Positions 8,586 through 18,500 of a stretch of 64,000 bases of DNA are shown in pieces. The stretch is from NCBI GenBank assembly GCA_024234935.1, contig JACKNI010000005.1, positions 105,001 through 169,000 on the forward strand, read 5' to 3'. A program made the translations under genes and the position numbers. Source of the stretch: Chromatiales bacterium. Its GTDB lineage: Bacteria; Pseudomonadota; Gammaproteobacteria; Steroidobacterales; GCA-2729495. The notes beneath the pieces were generated by a model. The model did not search any database. It was given only the letters and a program-made list of their open reading frames with translations, and was not told where the DNA came from. Each line of letters starts with the position of its first letter. The stretch's first letter is position 1.

Positions 8586-9364
8586 GGCTGTTGCTGGATC
8601 TCGGCAATACCCGGTTGAAATGGGCCTGGTCGCCAGGTGAGGGGCTGGTCGGGGCTGGCCACGCGACTCATCGGAACCATGGACTTCCAGCAGCATTGAC
8701 CGAGTTGCTGCGTGATTCTGCCGTTCCCGACGAAGTACGGGTTGCCAATGTGGCCGGTCCTGCGGCCGGAAAGCTGGTTGCCGAAGCCGTCTTTGCGCGT
8801 TTCGGGTTCAGCCCGGTTTTTGCTCGATCACGCGCCGCGGCATACGGCCTGAAGAATGGCTATCGCGAACCGGCTCAGCTGGGCGTTGACCGCTGGCTTG
8901 CGATGTGCGCGGCTTGGCGGAAGCGCCCTGGCCCACTTTGCGTTGTCGATGCCGGCACAGCCGTCACCCTGGATGTCATTGCTGCGGACGGCACCCACTC
9001 CGGGGGGCTGATCTTCCCGGGCGTTGCATTGATGGTGGCCGCGCTGCGCCAGGAAACGGGCGATCTGGATCAGTTTGCCGGTCCCGGATTTTCTCCTGAA
9101 ATGCCGACAATCTGCGCTGCAGACAGAGATGCGCTCGGTACCGATACCGCTGACGCGATCCGGTTAGGGGTGGCGCGCGCCTGCGTAGCGCTGGTTGCCG
9201 ATTCTCTTGCAAGGCTGAACAGTAAAGCCGGGGCGGCACAGTTGGTGATAACGGGGGGTGATGGTGCGCAGTTCGCCCGGTTGCTCGATGCGCCGGCGGC
9301 CTATGATCCTGATCTGGTTCTCGAAGGCCTGGCCCTTGATCCGGCCTGTTATGAAGTTGTCTGA
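8582..9364 (+). CDS. coaX: Type III pantothenate kinase
   Basis: 260 residues. It phosphorylates pantothenate in the first committed step of coenzyme A synthesis. ASKHA-fold motifs are visible: LLLDLGNTRLKWAW at 3-16 (phosphate 1), the GVDRWLAMCAA substrate region (~101-111), VVDAGTAVTLDVIAADGTHSGG (~122-143, catalytic Asp) and ITGGDGAQFARLL near the C-terminus. The neighbouring birA and coaX order is common in gammaproteobacteria. The start overlaps birA by 4 bp. Confidence 0.95.
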   Translation: MRLLLDLGNTRLKWAWSPGEGLVGAGHATHRNHGLPAALTELLRDSAVPDEVRVANVAGPAAGKLVAEAVFARFGFSPVFARSRAAAYGLKNGYREPAQLGVDRWLAMCAAWRKRPGPLCVVDAGTAVTLDVIAADGTHSGGLIFPGVALMVAALRQETGDLDQFAGPGFSPEMPTICAADRDALGTDTADAIRLGVARACVALVADSLARLNSKAGAAQLVITGGDGAQFARLLDAPAAYDPDLVLEGLALDPACYEVV

Positions 9365-9378
9365 GTGCAGGGGCGCCT

Positions 9379-10047
9379 GTGCGTAATATCTTCCTGATTT
9401 TATTGCTCGCCAACCTGCTTCTGCTTGGGTGGGTACTCTGGGTTGATCCTGAGCCATCGGCCGCCCTGCCGGCCACCGATGCCAATGAACTGCCAATATA
9501 TGGGCAGTCGAACTCCCGAGCCTCGACGGGGCCAGATACCGCCGATGCCGCCTCGCAGTGTGTCTATATCGGGCCAATACCGGATGCCAGCGCCGCGCAG
9601 CAGCTTTCGGCTACTTTGGCCAAGCGGGGCATCAAGGTCAGAGTCGTACCGCGGGAAGCGCGCGTATGGCTTGGTCATTGGGTTCAGGTTCAGGGCTTTG
9701 CGGACAAGGAGCAAGCGGAGATTGCCCGGCAGCGACTGCTGCGGGCGGAGCTTCCGGATGCCTATGTGATGCAGGACGGGCCTGTAACCGTCATCAGTCT
9801 CGGGGTATTTCGTGAACTGGGCGGTGCTGAAGGTGTCATCGAAGCCGCGCGCCGGGCCGGAATCCAGGCCGTTATGCGCGAGCGGTACAAGACTGCTGCC
9901 GAATACTGGCTGGTCTCGGATCCGGGGGGCGATCAGCAGGCGCTCCTCAGAAACCTCGCCATCGGCTACGACCGGATTCTCCGCGCTGAGAGCCTGCCCT
10001 GTCCCGCTTCAACGGATTTGATGCCGCGGCCGGTAGCGCCCCCGTAA
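9379..10047 (+). CDS. Single-pass membrane protein with SPOR-like domain
   Basis: 222 residues from GTG 9379, preceded by CAGGGG. Residues 3-22 (NIFLILLLANLLLLGWVLWV) form one membrane anchor with a short cytoplasmic N-terminus; the rest should be periplasmic. CVYIGPIPDASAAQQLSATLAKRGIKVRV (~61-89) has the strand-helix-strand look of a SPOR (peptidoglycan-binding) repeat, and GHWVQVQGFADKEQAEIARQRL (~98-119) looks like a second unit. Genes of this kind commonly follow coaX in gammaproteobacteria. A role in cell division or wall binding is inferred from the domain only. Confidence 0.7.
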   Translation: MRNIFLILLLANLLLLGWVLWVDPEPSAALPATDANELPIYGQSNSRASTGPDTADAASQCVYIGPIPDASAAQQLSATLAKRGIKVRVVPREARVWLGHWVQVQGFADKEQAEIARQRLLRAELPDAYVMQDGPVTVISLGVFRELGGAEGVIEAARRAGIQAVMRERYKTAAEYWLVSDPGGDQQALLRNLAIGYDRILRAESLPCPASTDLMPRPVAPP

Positions 10048-10055
10048 GCCGTATA

Positions 10056-10061
10056 TATAAT
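10056..10061 (+). promoter_or_regulatory. -10 element of the tRNA-tuf promoter
   Basis: A perfect TATAAT is followed by a GC-rich stretch (GCGGGCGC) and lies 21 bp before the first tRNA. A GC-rich discriminator after a strong -10 is typical of stringently controlled stable-RNA promoters. No consensus -35 is seen at the expected distance. Confidence 0.55.
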
Positions 10062-10082
10062 GCGGGCGCAGAAAGGTGACGG

Positions 10083-10154
10083 GCCGGAATAGCTCAATGG
10101 CAGAGCAACCGCTTTGTAAGCGGTAGGTTGGGGGTTCAAGTCCCTCTTCCGGCA
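10083..10154 (+). tRNA. thrU: tRNA-Thr (anticodon TGT)
   Basis: Cloverleaf: acceptor GCCGGAA pairs with TTCCGGC, anticodon stem ACCGC/GCGGT encloses loop TTTGTAA (anticodon TGT), and the T loop is TTCAAGT. The discriminator is A. The genomic sequence after it is TAG rather than CCA, so this tRNA needs CCA addition, unlike the next three. Confidence 0.95.
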
Positions 10155-10212
10155 TAGCACTTTAGGTTGACAGCGGAAGCCGGTCGCCAGACAATGCTCT
10201 GCTTGACTTAGC

Positions 10213-10298
10213 GGAGGGGTACCCAAGCGGCCAACGGGGGCAGACTGTAAATCTGCTGGCTTACGCCTTCGTAGGTTCGAATCCTACCCCCTCCACCA
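10213..10298 (+). tRNA. tyrU: tRNA-Tyr (anticodon GTA)
   Basis: Class II tRNA with a long variable arm. Acceptor GGAGGGG pairs with CCCCTCC; the anticodon stem GCAGA/TCTGC holds loop CTGTAAA. CCA is encoded at 10296-10298. Confidence 0.95.
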
Positions 10299-10403
10299 AG
10301 AGCTTCAGGAGGGCGTTTGTAGGCGGGCCTTCTGTCCTTGTGGCTGAAGTTGTACGCCTGCTGCCCCTTCGCTGCCGTCCGGAGCTGAGACGCTTGGAGG
10401 GTG

Positions 10404-10477
10404 GCGGGTGTAGTTCAATGGTAGAACCTCAGTTTTCCAAACTGATGACGTGGGTTCGATTCCCATCACCCGCTCCA
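10404..10477 (+). tRNA. glyT: tRNA-Gly (anticodon TCC)
   Basis: Acceptor GCGGGTG pairs with CACCCGC; anticodon loop TTTCCAA carries TCC; discriminator T followed by encoded CCA. The position matches glyT in the E. coli thrU-tyrU-glyT-thrT order. Confidence 0.95.
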
Positions 10478-10496
10478 GTTTTGGGAGATGTGATTT

Positions 10497-10572
<76 letters not shown>

Positions 10573-10603
10573 AGAGTCGTGCATAAATGAATTGGGTGAG
10601 CCG

Positions 10604-11857
<1,254 letters not shown>

Positions 11858-11874
11858 CGAAGGTTATTTTCCAA

Positions 11875-11950
11875 AGGCCAGTAGCTCAATTGGCAGAGCG
11901 GCGGTCTCCAAAACCGCAGGTTGGGGGTTCGAGACCCTCCTGGCCTGCCA
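11875..11950 (+). tRNA. trpT: tRNA-Trp (anticodon CCA)
   Basis: Acceptor AGGCCAG pairs with CTGGCCT; anticodon stem GCGGT/ACCGC holds loop CTCCAAA; discriminator G and encoded CCA. It sits between tuf1 and secE, as in many gammaproteobacteria. Confidence 0.95.
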
Positions 11951-11978
11951 TAAACCTGCGATACGTTGTCTGGTAAGC

Positions 11979-12362
11979 ATGACTAACAGTAGCGAAACAA
12001 AAGCCAGACCGGCGCTGATCGATACGGCGTTGCTGGCGGCTGCGTGCCTGGTCGTGCTCGCTTCGATCGTTGCCTACTATTACTTCGAGGGCGCTTCGAT
12101 TGTCCTCCGCGTGATAGGTATTCTTGCCGGTTTTGGTATTGGCGCAGCGCTGCTCTACCAGACCCGGCAAGGGCAGGTGATATGGCAGTTCATTCTCGGG
12201 TCGCGCGTGGAGATCCGGAAGGTTATCTGGCCTAACCGCCAGGAAACCATGCAGACGACGATTACGGTGTTTATCTTTCTGCTGATACTTGGCTTTTTCT
12301 TCTGGAGTCTGGATTTCGTGTTGTTGATGATTACACGCGCTGTTACCGGCCAGGGAGCCTAG
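11979..12362 (+). CDS. secE: Preprotein translocase subunit SecE
   Basis: 127 residues, the long three-segment type of enterobacteria and relatives. Hydrophobic spans lie at about 13-32, 38-55 and 98-120, and the conserved amphipathic region with RVEIRKVIWPNRQETMQTT (~75-93) precedes the last one. SecE clamps SecY in the inner-membrane Sec channel; secY is at 38200 in the same window. nusG follows after 3 bp. Confidence 0.96.
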   Translation: MTNSSETKARPALIDTALLAAACLVVLASIVAYYYFEGASIVLRVIGILAGFGIGAALLYQTRQGQVIWQFILGSRVEIRKVIWPNRQETMQTTITVFIFLLILGFFFWSLDFVLLMITRAVTGQGA

Positions 12363-12365
12363 GTC

Positions 12366-12899
12366 ATGCCGCTCCGCTGGTATGTGATTCACGCGTATTC
12401 CAACTTCGAGAACAAGGTCAAACGATCGCTTGAGGAACGAGTAAAGCGCGACGGGCTCGAGCACAAGTTTGGCAAGATCATCGTGCCGACCGAAGAAGTC
12501 GTCGAAATGCGTGAGGGGCAGAAGCGGAAGAGCGAGCGCAAGTTCTTTCCCGGTTATGTCCTCGTGCAGATGGAGATGGATGACGAGACCTGGCACATGG
12601 TCAAGGAGGTGCCGAAGGTGCTCGGGTTTATTGGTGGATCAAGTGACAAGCCGGCGCCGATTACCGATGCTGAGGCCAATGCGATCCTGCATCGGGTTGA
12701 AGAAGGTGTCGACAAGCCGAGGCCGAAGGTACTGTTCGAGCCCGGCGAAGTTGTGCGCGTTACGGATGGTCCGTTCAACGATTTCAATGGCGTGGTTGAG
12801 CAGGTCAATTACGAGAAGAACAAACTCCGGGTAGCGGTCCAGATTCTGGGCCGATCCACACCGGTAGAGCTTGAATTCAGCCAGGTAGAGAAAGGCTGA
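12366..12899 (+). CDS. nusG: Transcription termination/antitermination factor NusG
   Basis: 177 residues. The N-terminal NGN domain begins RWYVIHAYSNFENKVKRSLEER and includes FFPGYVLVQM; the C-terminal KOW domain is FEPGEVVRVTDGPFNDFNGVVEQVN (~121-145). NusG binds the RNA polymerase clamp and its KOW domain contacts Rho or S10 (NusE). secE lies just upstream, and rplK follows 85 bp later. Confidence 0.98.
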   Translation: MPLRWYVIHAYSNFENKVKRSLEERVKRDGLEHKFGKIIVPTEEVVEMREGQKRKSERKFFPGYVLVQMEMDDETWHMVKEVPKVLGFIGGSSDKPAPITDAEANAILHRVEEGVDKPRPKVLFEPGEVVRVTDGPFNDFNGVVEQVNYEKNKLRVAVQILGRSTPVELEFSQVEKG

Positions 12900-12984
12900 G
12901 CTCAAGTAAGCGCCGCTCCTTCATGGGGGCGGTACGGGGAGCCTCTGAAGAGGCGTTTGTACCCACTGACAGGAAGAAGGTCTG

Positions 12985-13416
12985 ATGGCCAAGAAAGTCG
13001 ACAAATACGTCAAGCTGCAGGTCCCTGCCGGCAAGGCAAACCCGAGTCCGCCCATAGGCCCTGCGCTCGGCCAGGCCGGGGTCAATATCATGGAATTCTG
13101 CAAGGCGTTCAATGCGCAGACGCAGAAGATGGAAGCCGGGCTGATCATGCCGGTGGTTATCACCGTCTATAACGACCGCAGCTTCACTTTCGTCATCAAG
13201 ACGCCGCCGGCTGCGATTCTGCTGAAGAAAGCCCTTGGGCTGGACAAGGGCAGCGGCACCCCCAATACCAAGAAGGTCGGCAAGGTTTCTCGCCAGCAGC
13301 TTGAAGAAATTGCCAAGGCAAAGATGCCGGATCTCACGGCAGCCGGGCTCGATGCGGCAGTCCGTACGATTGCGGGCAGCGCCCGCAGTATGGGCCTTGA
13401 TGTGGAGGGCGTCTGA
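12985..13416 (+). CDS. rplK: 50S ribosomal protein L11
   Basis: 143 residues. The N-terminal domain has the proline-rich NPSPPIGPALGQAGVNIMEFCKAFN segment that faces the GTPase-associated centre of 23S rRNA; the C-terminal domain binds the rRNA. GGAAGAAGG lies 5-13 bp before the ATG. In the 85-bp gap after nusG a small GCCTC/GAGGC hairpin with a TGAA loop (12941-12954) could belong to an L1-responsive leader, but this is not demonstrated. Confidence 0.98.
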   Translation: MAKKVDKYVKLQVPAGKANPSPPIGPALGQAGVNIMEFCKAFNAQTQKMEAGLIMPVVITVYNDRSFTFVIKTPPAAILLKKALGLDKGSGTPNTKKVGKVSRQQLEEIAKAKMPDLTAAGLDAAVRTIAGSARSMGLDVEGV

Positions 13417-13417
13417 G

Positions 13418-14113
13418 ATGTCAGCTCAAAGCAAACGTACCAAGGCCTGGCAGGGCAAGGTTTCCGCGGAAAAGAACTATTCCATCGATGAGGCACTGGC
13501 GCTCGTCAAGGAACTGGCTACGGCCAAGTTTGCCGAGACGGTAGATGTTGCAGTCAATCTCGGAATTGACGCAAAGAAATCCGATCAGGTCGTGCGCGGT
13601 TCCGCCCTGCTGCCTCATGGCACGGGCAAGACTGTCCGTGTCGCCGTATTTGCCCAGGGGCAAAACGCCGACAAGGCGCGGGCAGCAGGCGCCGATGCGG
13701 TTGGTTTTGAAGACCTGGCTGAGCAGATGAAGGCCGGATCCATCGACTTCGATACGGTGATCGCCACACCCGACGCCATGCGGATCGTCGGTCAGCTGGG
13801 CCGCATTCTCGGTCCGCGTGGCCTGATGCCAAATCCCAAGGTCGGGACGGTGACCCAGGATGTCGAGACCGCCGTGCGCAACGCCAAAGCCGGCCAGGTC
13901 CGTTTTCGTGCCGACAAAGGTGGTGTTGTGCACTGCCCGATCGGCAAGGCAAGTTTCGATGTTGCTGCACTGCGCGACAATCTGCTCGCACTGTTGAACG
14001 ACATCAAGAAGGTGAAGCCGGCAGCGGCGAAGGGCCAGTATCTGAAACGTCTGACCGTGTCCTCAACCATGGGACCGGGCGTGATGATCGATCAGGCCAG
14101 CCTGGATATTTGA
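13418..14113 (+). CDS. rplA: 50S ribosomal protein L1
   Basis: 231 residues from ATG 13418 (MSAQSKRTK), one base after the rplK stop. The frame is open further upstream inside rplK, but family alignment and gene packing fix this start. VGQLGRILGPRGLMPNPKVGTVT (~122-144) is the L1 signature. L1 forms the mobile stalk at the E site and, in E. coli, represses the L11 operon by binding its leader. Confidence 0.98.
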   Translation: MSAQSKRTKAWQGKVSAEKNYSIDEALALVKELATAKFAETVDVAVNLGIDAKKSDQVVRGSALLPHGTGKTVRVAVFAQGQNADKARAAGADAVGFEDLAEQMKAGSIDFDTVIATPDAMRIVGQLGRILGPRGLMPNPKVGTVTQDVETAVRNAKAGQVRFRADKGGVVHCPIGKASFDVAALRDNLLALLNDIKKVKPAAAKGQYLKRLTVSSTMGPGVMIDQASLDI

Positions 14114-14419
14114 CCGCTGTCAGCAATGAATAGCCGCGCAGCCCCGTAAAACAGGGCGGCCGGTGATGAAGGCCGGAGATTCAGTTTGAACTTCAGCCGG
14201 TTTCGCGGAGTCCGGCTACAGGACTCCACGAACGCAACATCGAAGACCGCAGGTGGCGAAGGGATGCTTTTCCTGACGCCTTAATGGCCTTGCTCGAAGT
14301 GGCCTGCGCAGATGGTGTTACCCGAATCAGTACGACCTGGTGACGGCCGCCATCGGAGCCGCGAGTTTCGCCGCATGGGCGAACGGCGGCGACAGTGACT
14401 TTCGCATCAGGAGTGAACG
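14114..14419 (+). promoter_or_regulatory. L10-type leader RNA upstream of rplJ
   Basis: 306 bp without a gene. A hairpin GGAGTCC (14207-14213) / GGACTCC (14221-14227) with loop GGCTACA is followed by CGAAGACCGCAGG (14241-14253). CCTGCGCAGATGGTG (14303-14317) then pairs back to CGCAGG. The CGAAGACCGCAGG and CCTGCG-AGA-GGTG elements match the E. coli rplJL leader that L10-(L12)4 binds to repress translation. The remainder up to the GGAG before rplJ shows nothing else I recognise. Confidence 0.75.
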
Positions 14420-14947
14420 ATGGCATTGCGACTCGAAGACAAGCAGGCTCTTGTCGAAGAGGTGAACGTGATCGCCGCATCCGCGATGTCAGCCATAGCG
14501 GCTGAGTATCGCGGCATGTCAGTGGCGCAGATTACCGACCTGCGGGCCAAAGCCCGCAGCCAGGGCGTCTACGTCCGCGTGGTCAAGAACACCCTCGCCA
14601 AACGGGCCGTTGAAGGCACCGAGTTTGCATGCCTCAAGGAGACCCTCAAGGGGCCGCTCATCCTGGCGTTTTCCCGCGAAGATCCGGGCGCTGCTGCCCG
14701 GGTATTCAAGGATTTCGCCAAGACCAATGAAAAGCTGGTTACCAAGGCCGTCGCCATCGGTGGCGTGCTCTACGGTCCGGCTGATCTTGAGCGCCTAGCG
14801 AGTCTGCCCACGCTGGATCAGGCCCGGGCCATGCTGCTCGGTGTCTTTCTGGCGCCAGCTACCAAGCTGGTCCGTACGCTTGCAGAGCCCCCCGCACTCG
14901 TTGCGCGGGTACTCGCGGCGCGCGGGAAGGCGGAAGAGGTCGCCTGA
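14420..14947 (+). CDS. rplJ: 50S ribosomal protein L10
   Basis: 175 residues beginning MALRLEDKQALVEEVN. The globular domain (YRGMSVAQITDLRAKAR...VRVVKNTLAKRAV, ~33-69) anchors to 23S rRNA next to L11, and the C-terminal helix binds L7/L12 dimers. It is probably autoregulated through the leader directly upstream. AGGAG lies 7 bp before the ATG. Confidence 0.98.
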   Translation: MALRLEDKQALVEEVNVIAASAMSAIAAEYRGMSVAQITDLRAKARSQGVYVRVVKNTLAKRAVEGTEFACLKETLKGPLILAFSREDPGAAARVFKDFAKTNEKLVTKAVAIGGVLYGPADLERLASLPTLDQARAMLLGVFLAPATKLVRTLAEPPALVARVLAARGKAEEVA

Positions 14948-15012
14948 GGCTGCATCAGTTTTTACCGTATTCGGATAACCCGACTTAATTAAGTACTCAA
15001 GGAGATTTGACC

Positions 15013-15390
15013 ATGGCTCTTTCGAACCAGGAACTGCTCAGCGAACTGAGCGCCAAGCCCATCATGGAGATCGTCGAGCTCGTGAAGATGCTCGAAGATT
15101 CGTGGGGTGTATCAGCCGCTGCGCCGGTAGCAGTTGCTGCCGCGGGTGGCACCGTCGCCGCTGCTGCAGTCGAGGAGCAGACTGAATTCACGGTGACCCT
15201 CAAGGCCTTCGGCGAAAACAAGGTCGGCGTCATCAAGGCGATCCGTACCATTACCAACCTCGGTCTGAAAGAAGCCAAGGATCTGGTAGAGGGCGCGCCG
15301 TCGGTCGTCAAGGAAGGCGTCTCGAAAGACGACGCGGCGGCCATCAAGAAGCAGCTCGAAGAAGCCGGCGCTACCGCAGAGATCAAGTGA
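15013..15390 (+). CDS. rplL: 50S ribosomal protein L7/L12
   Basis: 125 residues from ATG 15013; an in-frame TTG at 15007 is less likely because AAGGAG (14999-15004) is correctly spaced for the ATG. The order is an N-terminal dimerisation helix (NQELLSELSAKPIMEIVELVKMLE), an Ala/Val-rich hinge (~35-53) and a C-terminal domain with KVGVIKAIRTITNLGLKEAKDLVE that recruits translational GTPases. Confidence 0.98.
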   Translation: MALSNQELLSELSAKPIMEIVELVKMLEDSWGVSAAAPVAVAAAGGTVAAAAVEEQTEFTVTLKAFGENKVGVIKAIRTITNLGLKEAKDLVEGAPSVVKEGVSKDDAAAIKKQLEEAGATAEIK

Positions 15391-15460
15391 GCGGTTGCAG
15401 GCTGATGCTTTATGGCCTGTGCGGGCTGTGAGGCTCGCGCTGATGCGATTTGGGAGTTTG

Positions 15461-15497
15461 TGGCAACGGTCGGTACCGCAGGTGCCGGCCGTGGCCA
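15461..15497 (+). promoter_or_regulatory. Strong hairpin between rplL and rpoB (attenuator or processing site)
   Basis: ACGGTCGGTACC (15466-15477) pairs with GGTGCCGGCCGT (15481-15492) around the triloop GCA, with two G-U pairs. After one A-G mismatch TGGC/GCCA adds four pairs. TCTTTG follows. The position corresponds to the E. coli rplL-rpoB attenuator and RNase III site; which role applies here is unknown. Confidence 0.5.
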
Positions 15498-15546
15498 TCT
15501 TTGCTCCGTATTCCGACTACGGGTGCCCTGACAGAGGTGCTGCGTC

Positions 15547-18500
15547 ATGACTTTTTCCTTTACCGACAAGAAGCGTATCCGCAAGGATTTTGGCAAACGG
15601 CCGAGCATCCTTGGCGTTCCTCCACTCCTCTCCATTCAGGTTGATTCCTACAAGAAATTCTTGCAGGAAGACAAGTCTGTCGAGGGCCGCAATGACATCG
15701 GGCTGCACGCTGCTTTCAAGAGCGTGTTCCCGATCATCAGCTACTCTGGTAGCGCCGCACTCGAATACCTCAGCTATCGGCTGGGTGAGCCAGTGTTTGA
15801 CGTCAAGGAATGCCAGCTGCGGGGGCTAACCTATGCTGCCCCACTGCGCGTCCAGGTGCGCCTGGTCATCTATGACAAGGAAGCGTCAGCGAGCAAAAAA
15901 GTTGTCAAGGAAGTCCGTGAGCAGGAGGTCTATCTCGGCGAAATGCCGCTGATGACCGAGCACGGTACCTTTGTGGTGAATGGTACGGAGCGGGTGATCG
16001 TATCCCAGTTGCACCGTTCGCCAGGCGTGTTTTTTGACCATGACAAGGGCAAGACCCATTCGTCGGGCAAGCTGCTCTTCTCGGCAAGAATCATTCCGTA
16101 CCGCGGTTCGTGGCTGGATTTTGAATTTGATCCGAAGGATTGCGTGTTTGCCCGAATCGATCGGCGGCGCAAGCTGCCCGTCACCATCATCTTGCGGGCG
16201 CTCAACCTTTCGAACCAGGAGATGCTTGATCTCTTCTTCGAGAAGAATGACTTCTACCTTTCCTCGAAGGGATTCGAGTTCGGGCTCGTTCCGCAGCGTT
16301 TGCGTGGTGACACCGCGACCTTTGACATCAAGATCGGCCGCAAGCTGATCGTCGAAGAAGGCCGCAGAATCAGCGCCCGCCACGTTCGCGAGCTTGAAGA
16401 CTCCGGTGCCAAGACACTGGAGGTTCCCAGGGAATATCTGGAAGGCAAGATCCTTGCTCACGACGTCGTCGACAAGGCAACCGGCGAACTGCTTGCACGC
16501 GCCAATGATGAGCTGACCCTGGCGATGGTTGACCAGTTCATCGAGAAGGGCGTGAAGCATATCCAGACACTTTATGTGAACGATCTGGATCGCGGTCCGT
16601 ATATCTCGAACACCCTGCGAATCGACTCATCCGTCACGCGACTAGATGCACTCGTCGAGGTGTATCGCATGATGCGTCCGGGCGAGCCACCGACCAAGGA
16701 TGCGGCCGAGAACCTGTTCCATAACCTGTTCTTCAATGCCGAGCGCTATGACCTCTCGGGCGTGGGGCGAATGAAGTTCAACCGGCGTGTTGGACGGACG
16801 GAGATTACGGGTACAGGCGTGCTCACCAAGGAAGACATCATCGACACGCTGCGGACGCTTATGGAAATCCGTAACGGTCGTGGCCAGGTAGATGATATCG
16901 ATCACCTCGGCAACCGCCGTGTTCGCAGTGTCGGTGAAATGGCTGAGAACGCCTTCCGCGTCGGCCTGGTGCGGGTCGAGCGCGCGGTCAAGGAGCGCCT
17001 GACAATTGCCGACTCCGAAGGCCTCATGCCGCAGGAACTCATCAACGCCAAGCCGGTTGCGGCGGCGGTCAAGGAGTTCTTCGGGTCCAGCCAGCTCTCA
17101 CAGTTCATGGACCAGAACAATCCGCTCTCCGAGGTTACCCACAAGCGTCGCGTATCGGCACTTGGCCCGGGTGGCCTGACCCGTGAGCGTGCCGGCTTCG
17201 AAGTCCGTGACGTGCATCCGACGCACTACGGCAGGGTCTGCCCGATCGAAACGCCGGAAGGCCCGAACATCGGCTTGATCAATTCCCTGTCTGTTTATGC
17301 GCGGACCAACGATTATGGCTTCCTCGAGACGCCGTACCGCAAGGTCAAGAATGGCCGGGTAACGGACGAAATCGAGTATCTGTCGGCCATTGAAGAAGGC
17401 CTGCACGTCATTGCGCAGGCGAATGCCGAAATGGACTCCAAAGGTGCGTTCGTTGAAGAGCTGGTATCGGTAAGACACCAGAACGAATTCACTTTGTTGC
17501 CGCGCGAACGAATCGACTTCATGGACGTGTCGCCAAAGCAGACCGTTTCGGTCGCTGCGTCGCTGATTCCGTTCCTGGAGCATGACGACGCAAACCGCGC
17601 CCTCATGGGCGCGAACATGCAGCGTCAGGCTGTGCCCACGTTGCGTTCCGATGTGCCGCTGGTCGGTACCGGAATGGAACGGGCGGTTGCGGTGGATTCC
17701 GGCGTTACTGTCGTTGCCCGTCGTGGCGGCACGGTGGATTCCGTTGATGCCTCGCGTATTGTTGTTCGGGTCAACGACGATGAGACCATCGCCGGTGAGC
17801 CGGGTGTCGACATCTACAACCTGACGAAGTACACGCGTTCCAACCAGAACACCTGTATCAATCAGCGGCCGCTGGTAAAGGCCGGCGACGTGATCGCGAA
17901 GCGTGACGTGCTCGCTGACGGTGCCTCCACCAGTCTCGGCGAGCTTGCGCTCGGGCAGAACCTGCTCGTGGCTTTCATGCCCTGGAACGGATACAACTTC
18001 GAAGATTCCATCCTGCTTTCCGAGCGGCTGGTCGAAGAGGATCGTTTCACGACGATTCACATCGAAGAGCTCGCCTGTGTCGCCCGCGATACGAAGCTCG
18101 GGCCCGAGGAAATCACTGCCGATATCCCCAATGTCGGCGAGACTGCGCTCGCCAAGCTGGATGAGGCAGGTATTGCCTATATTGGCGCCGAGGTGCGTGC
18201 CGGAGATATCCTCGTCGGCAAGGTTACGCCCAAGGGCGAAACCCAGCTGACGCCGGAGGAGAAGCTCCTGCGTGCGATCTTTGGCGAGAAAGCTTCGGAC
18301 GTAAAGGATACGGGCCTGCGGGTACCGCCCGGCATGGACGGTACGGTTATCGACGTTCGTGTCTTCACCCGTGACGGCGTGGACAAGGACAGCCGGGCAC
18401 TGGCGATCGAAACCGCCGAGCTCGAGAGCGTGCGCAAGGACTTTGACGATCAGTTGCGCATCCTCGAAGAGGACATCTTCCAGCGTGTCGAGCGCATGCT

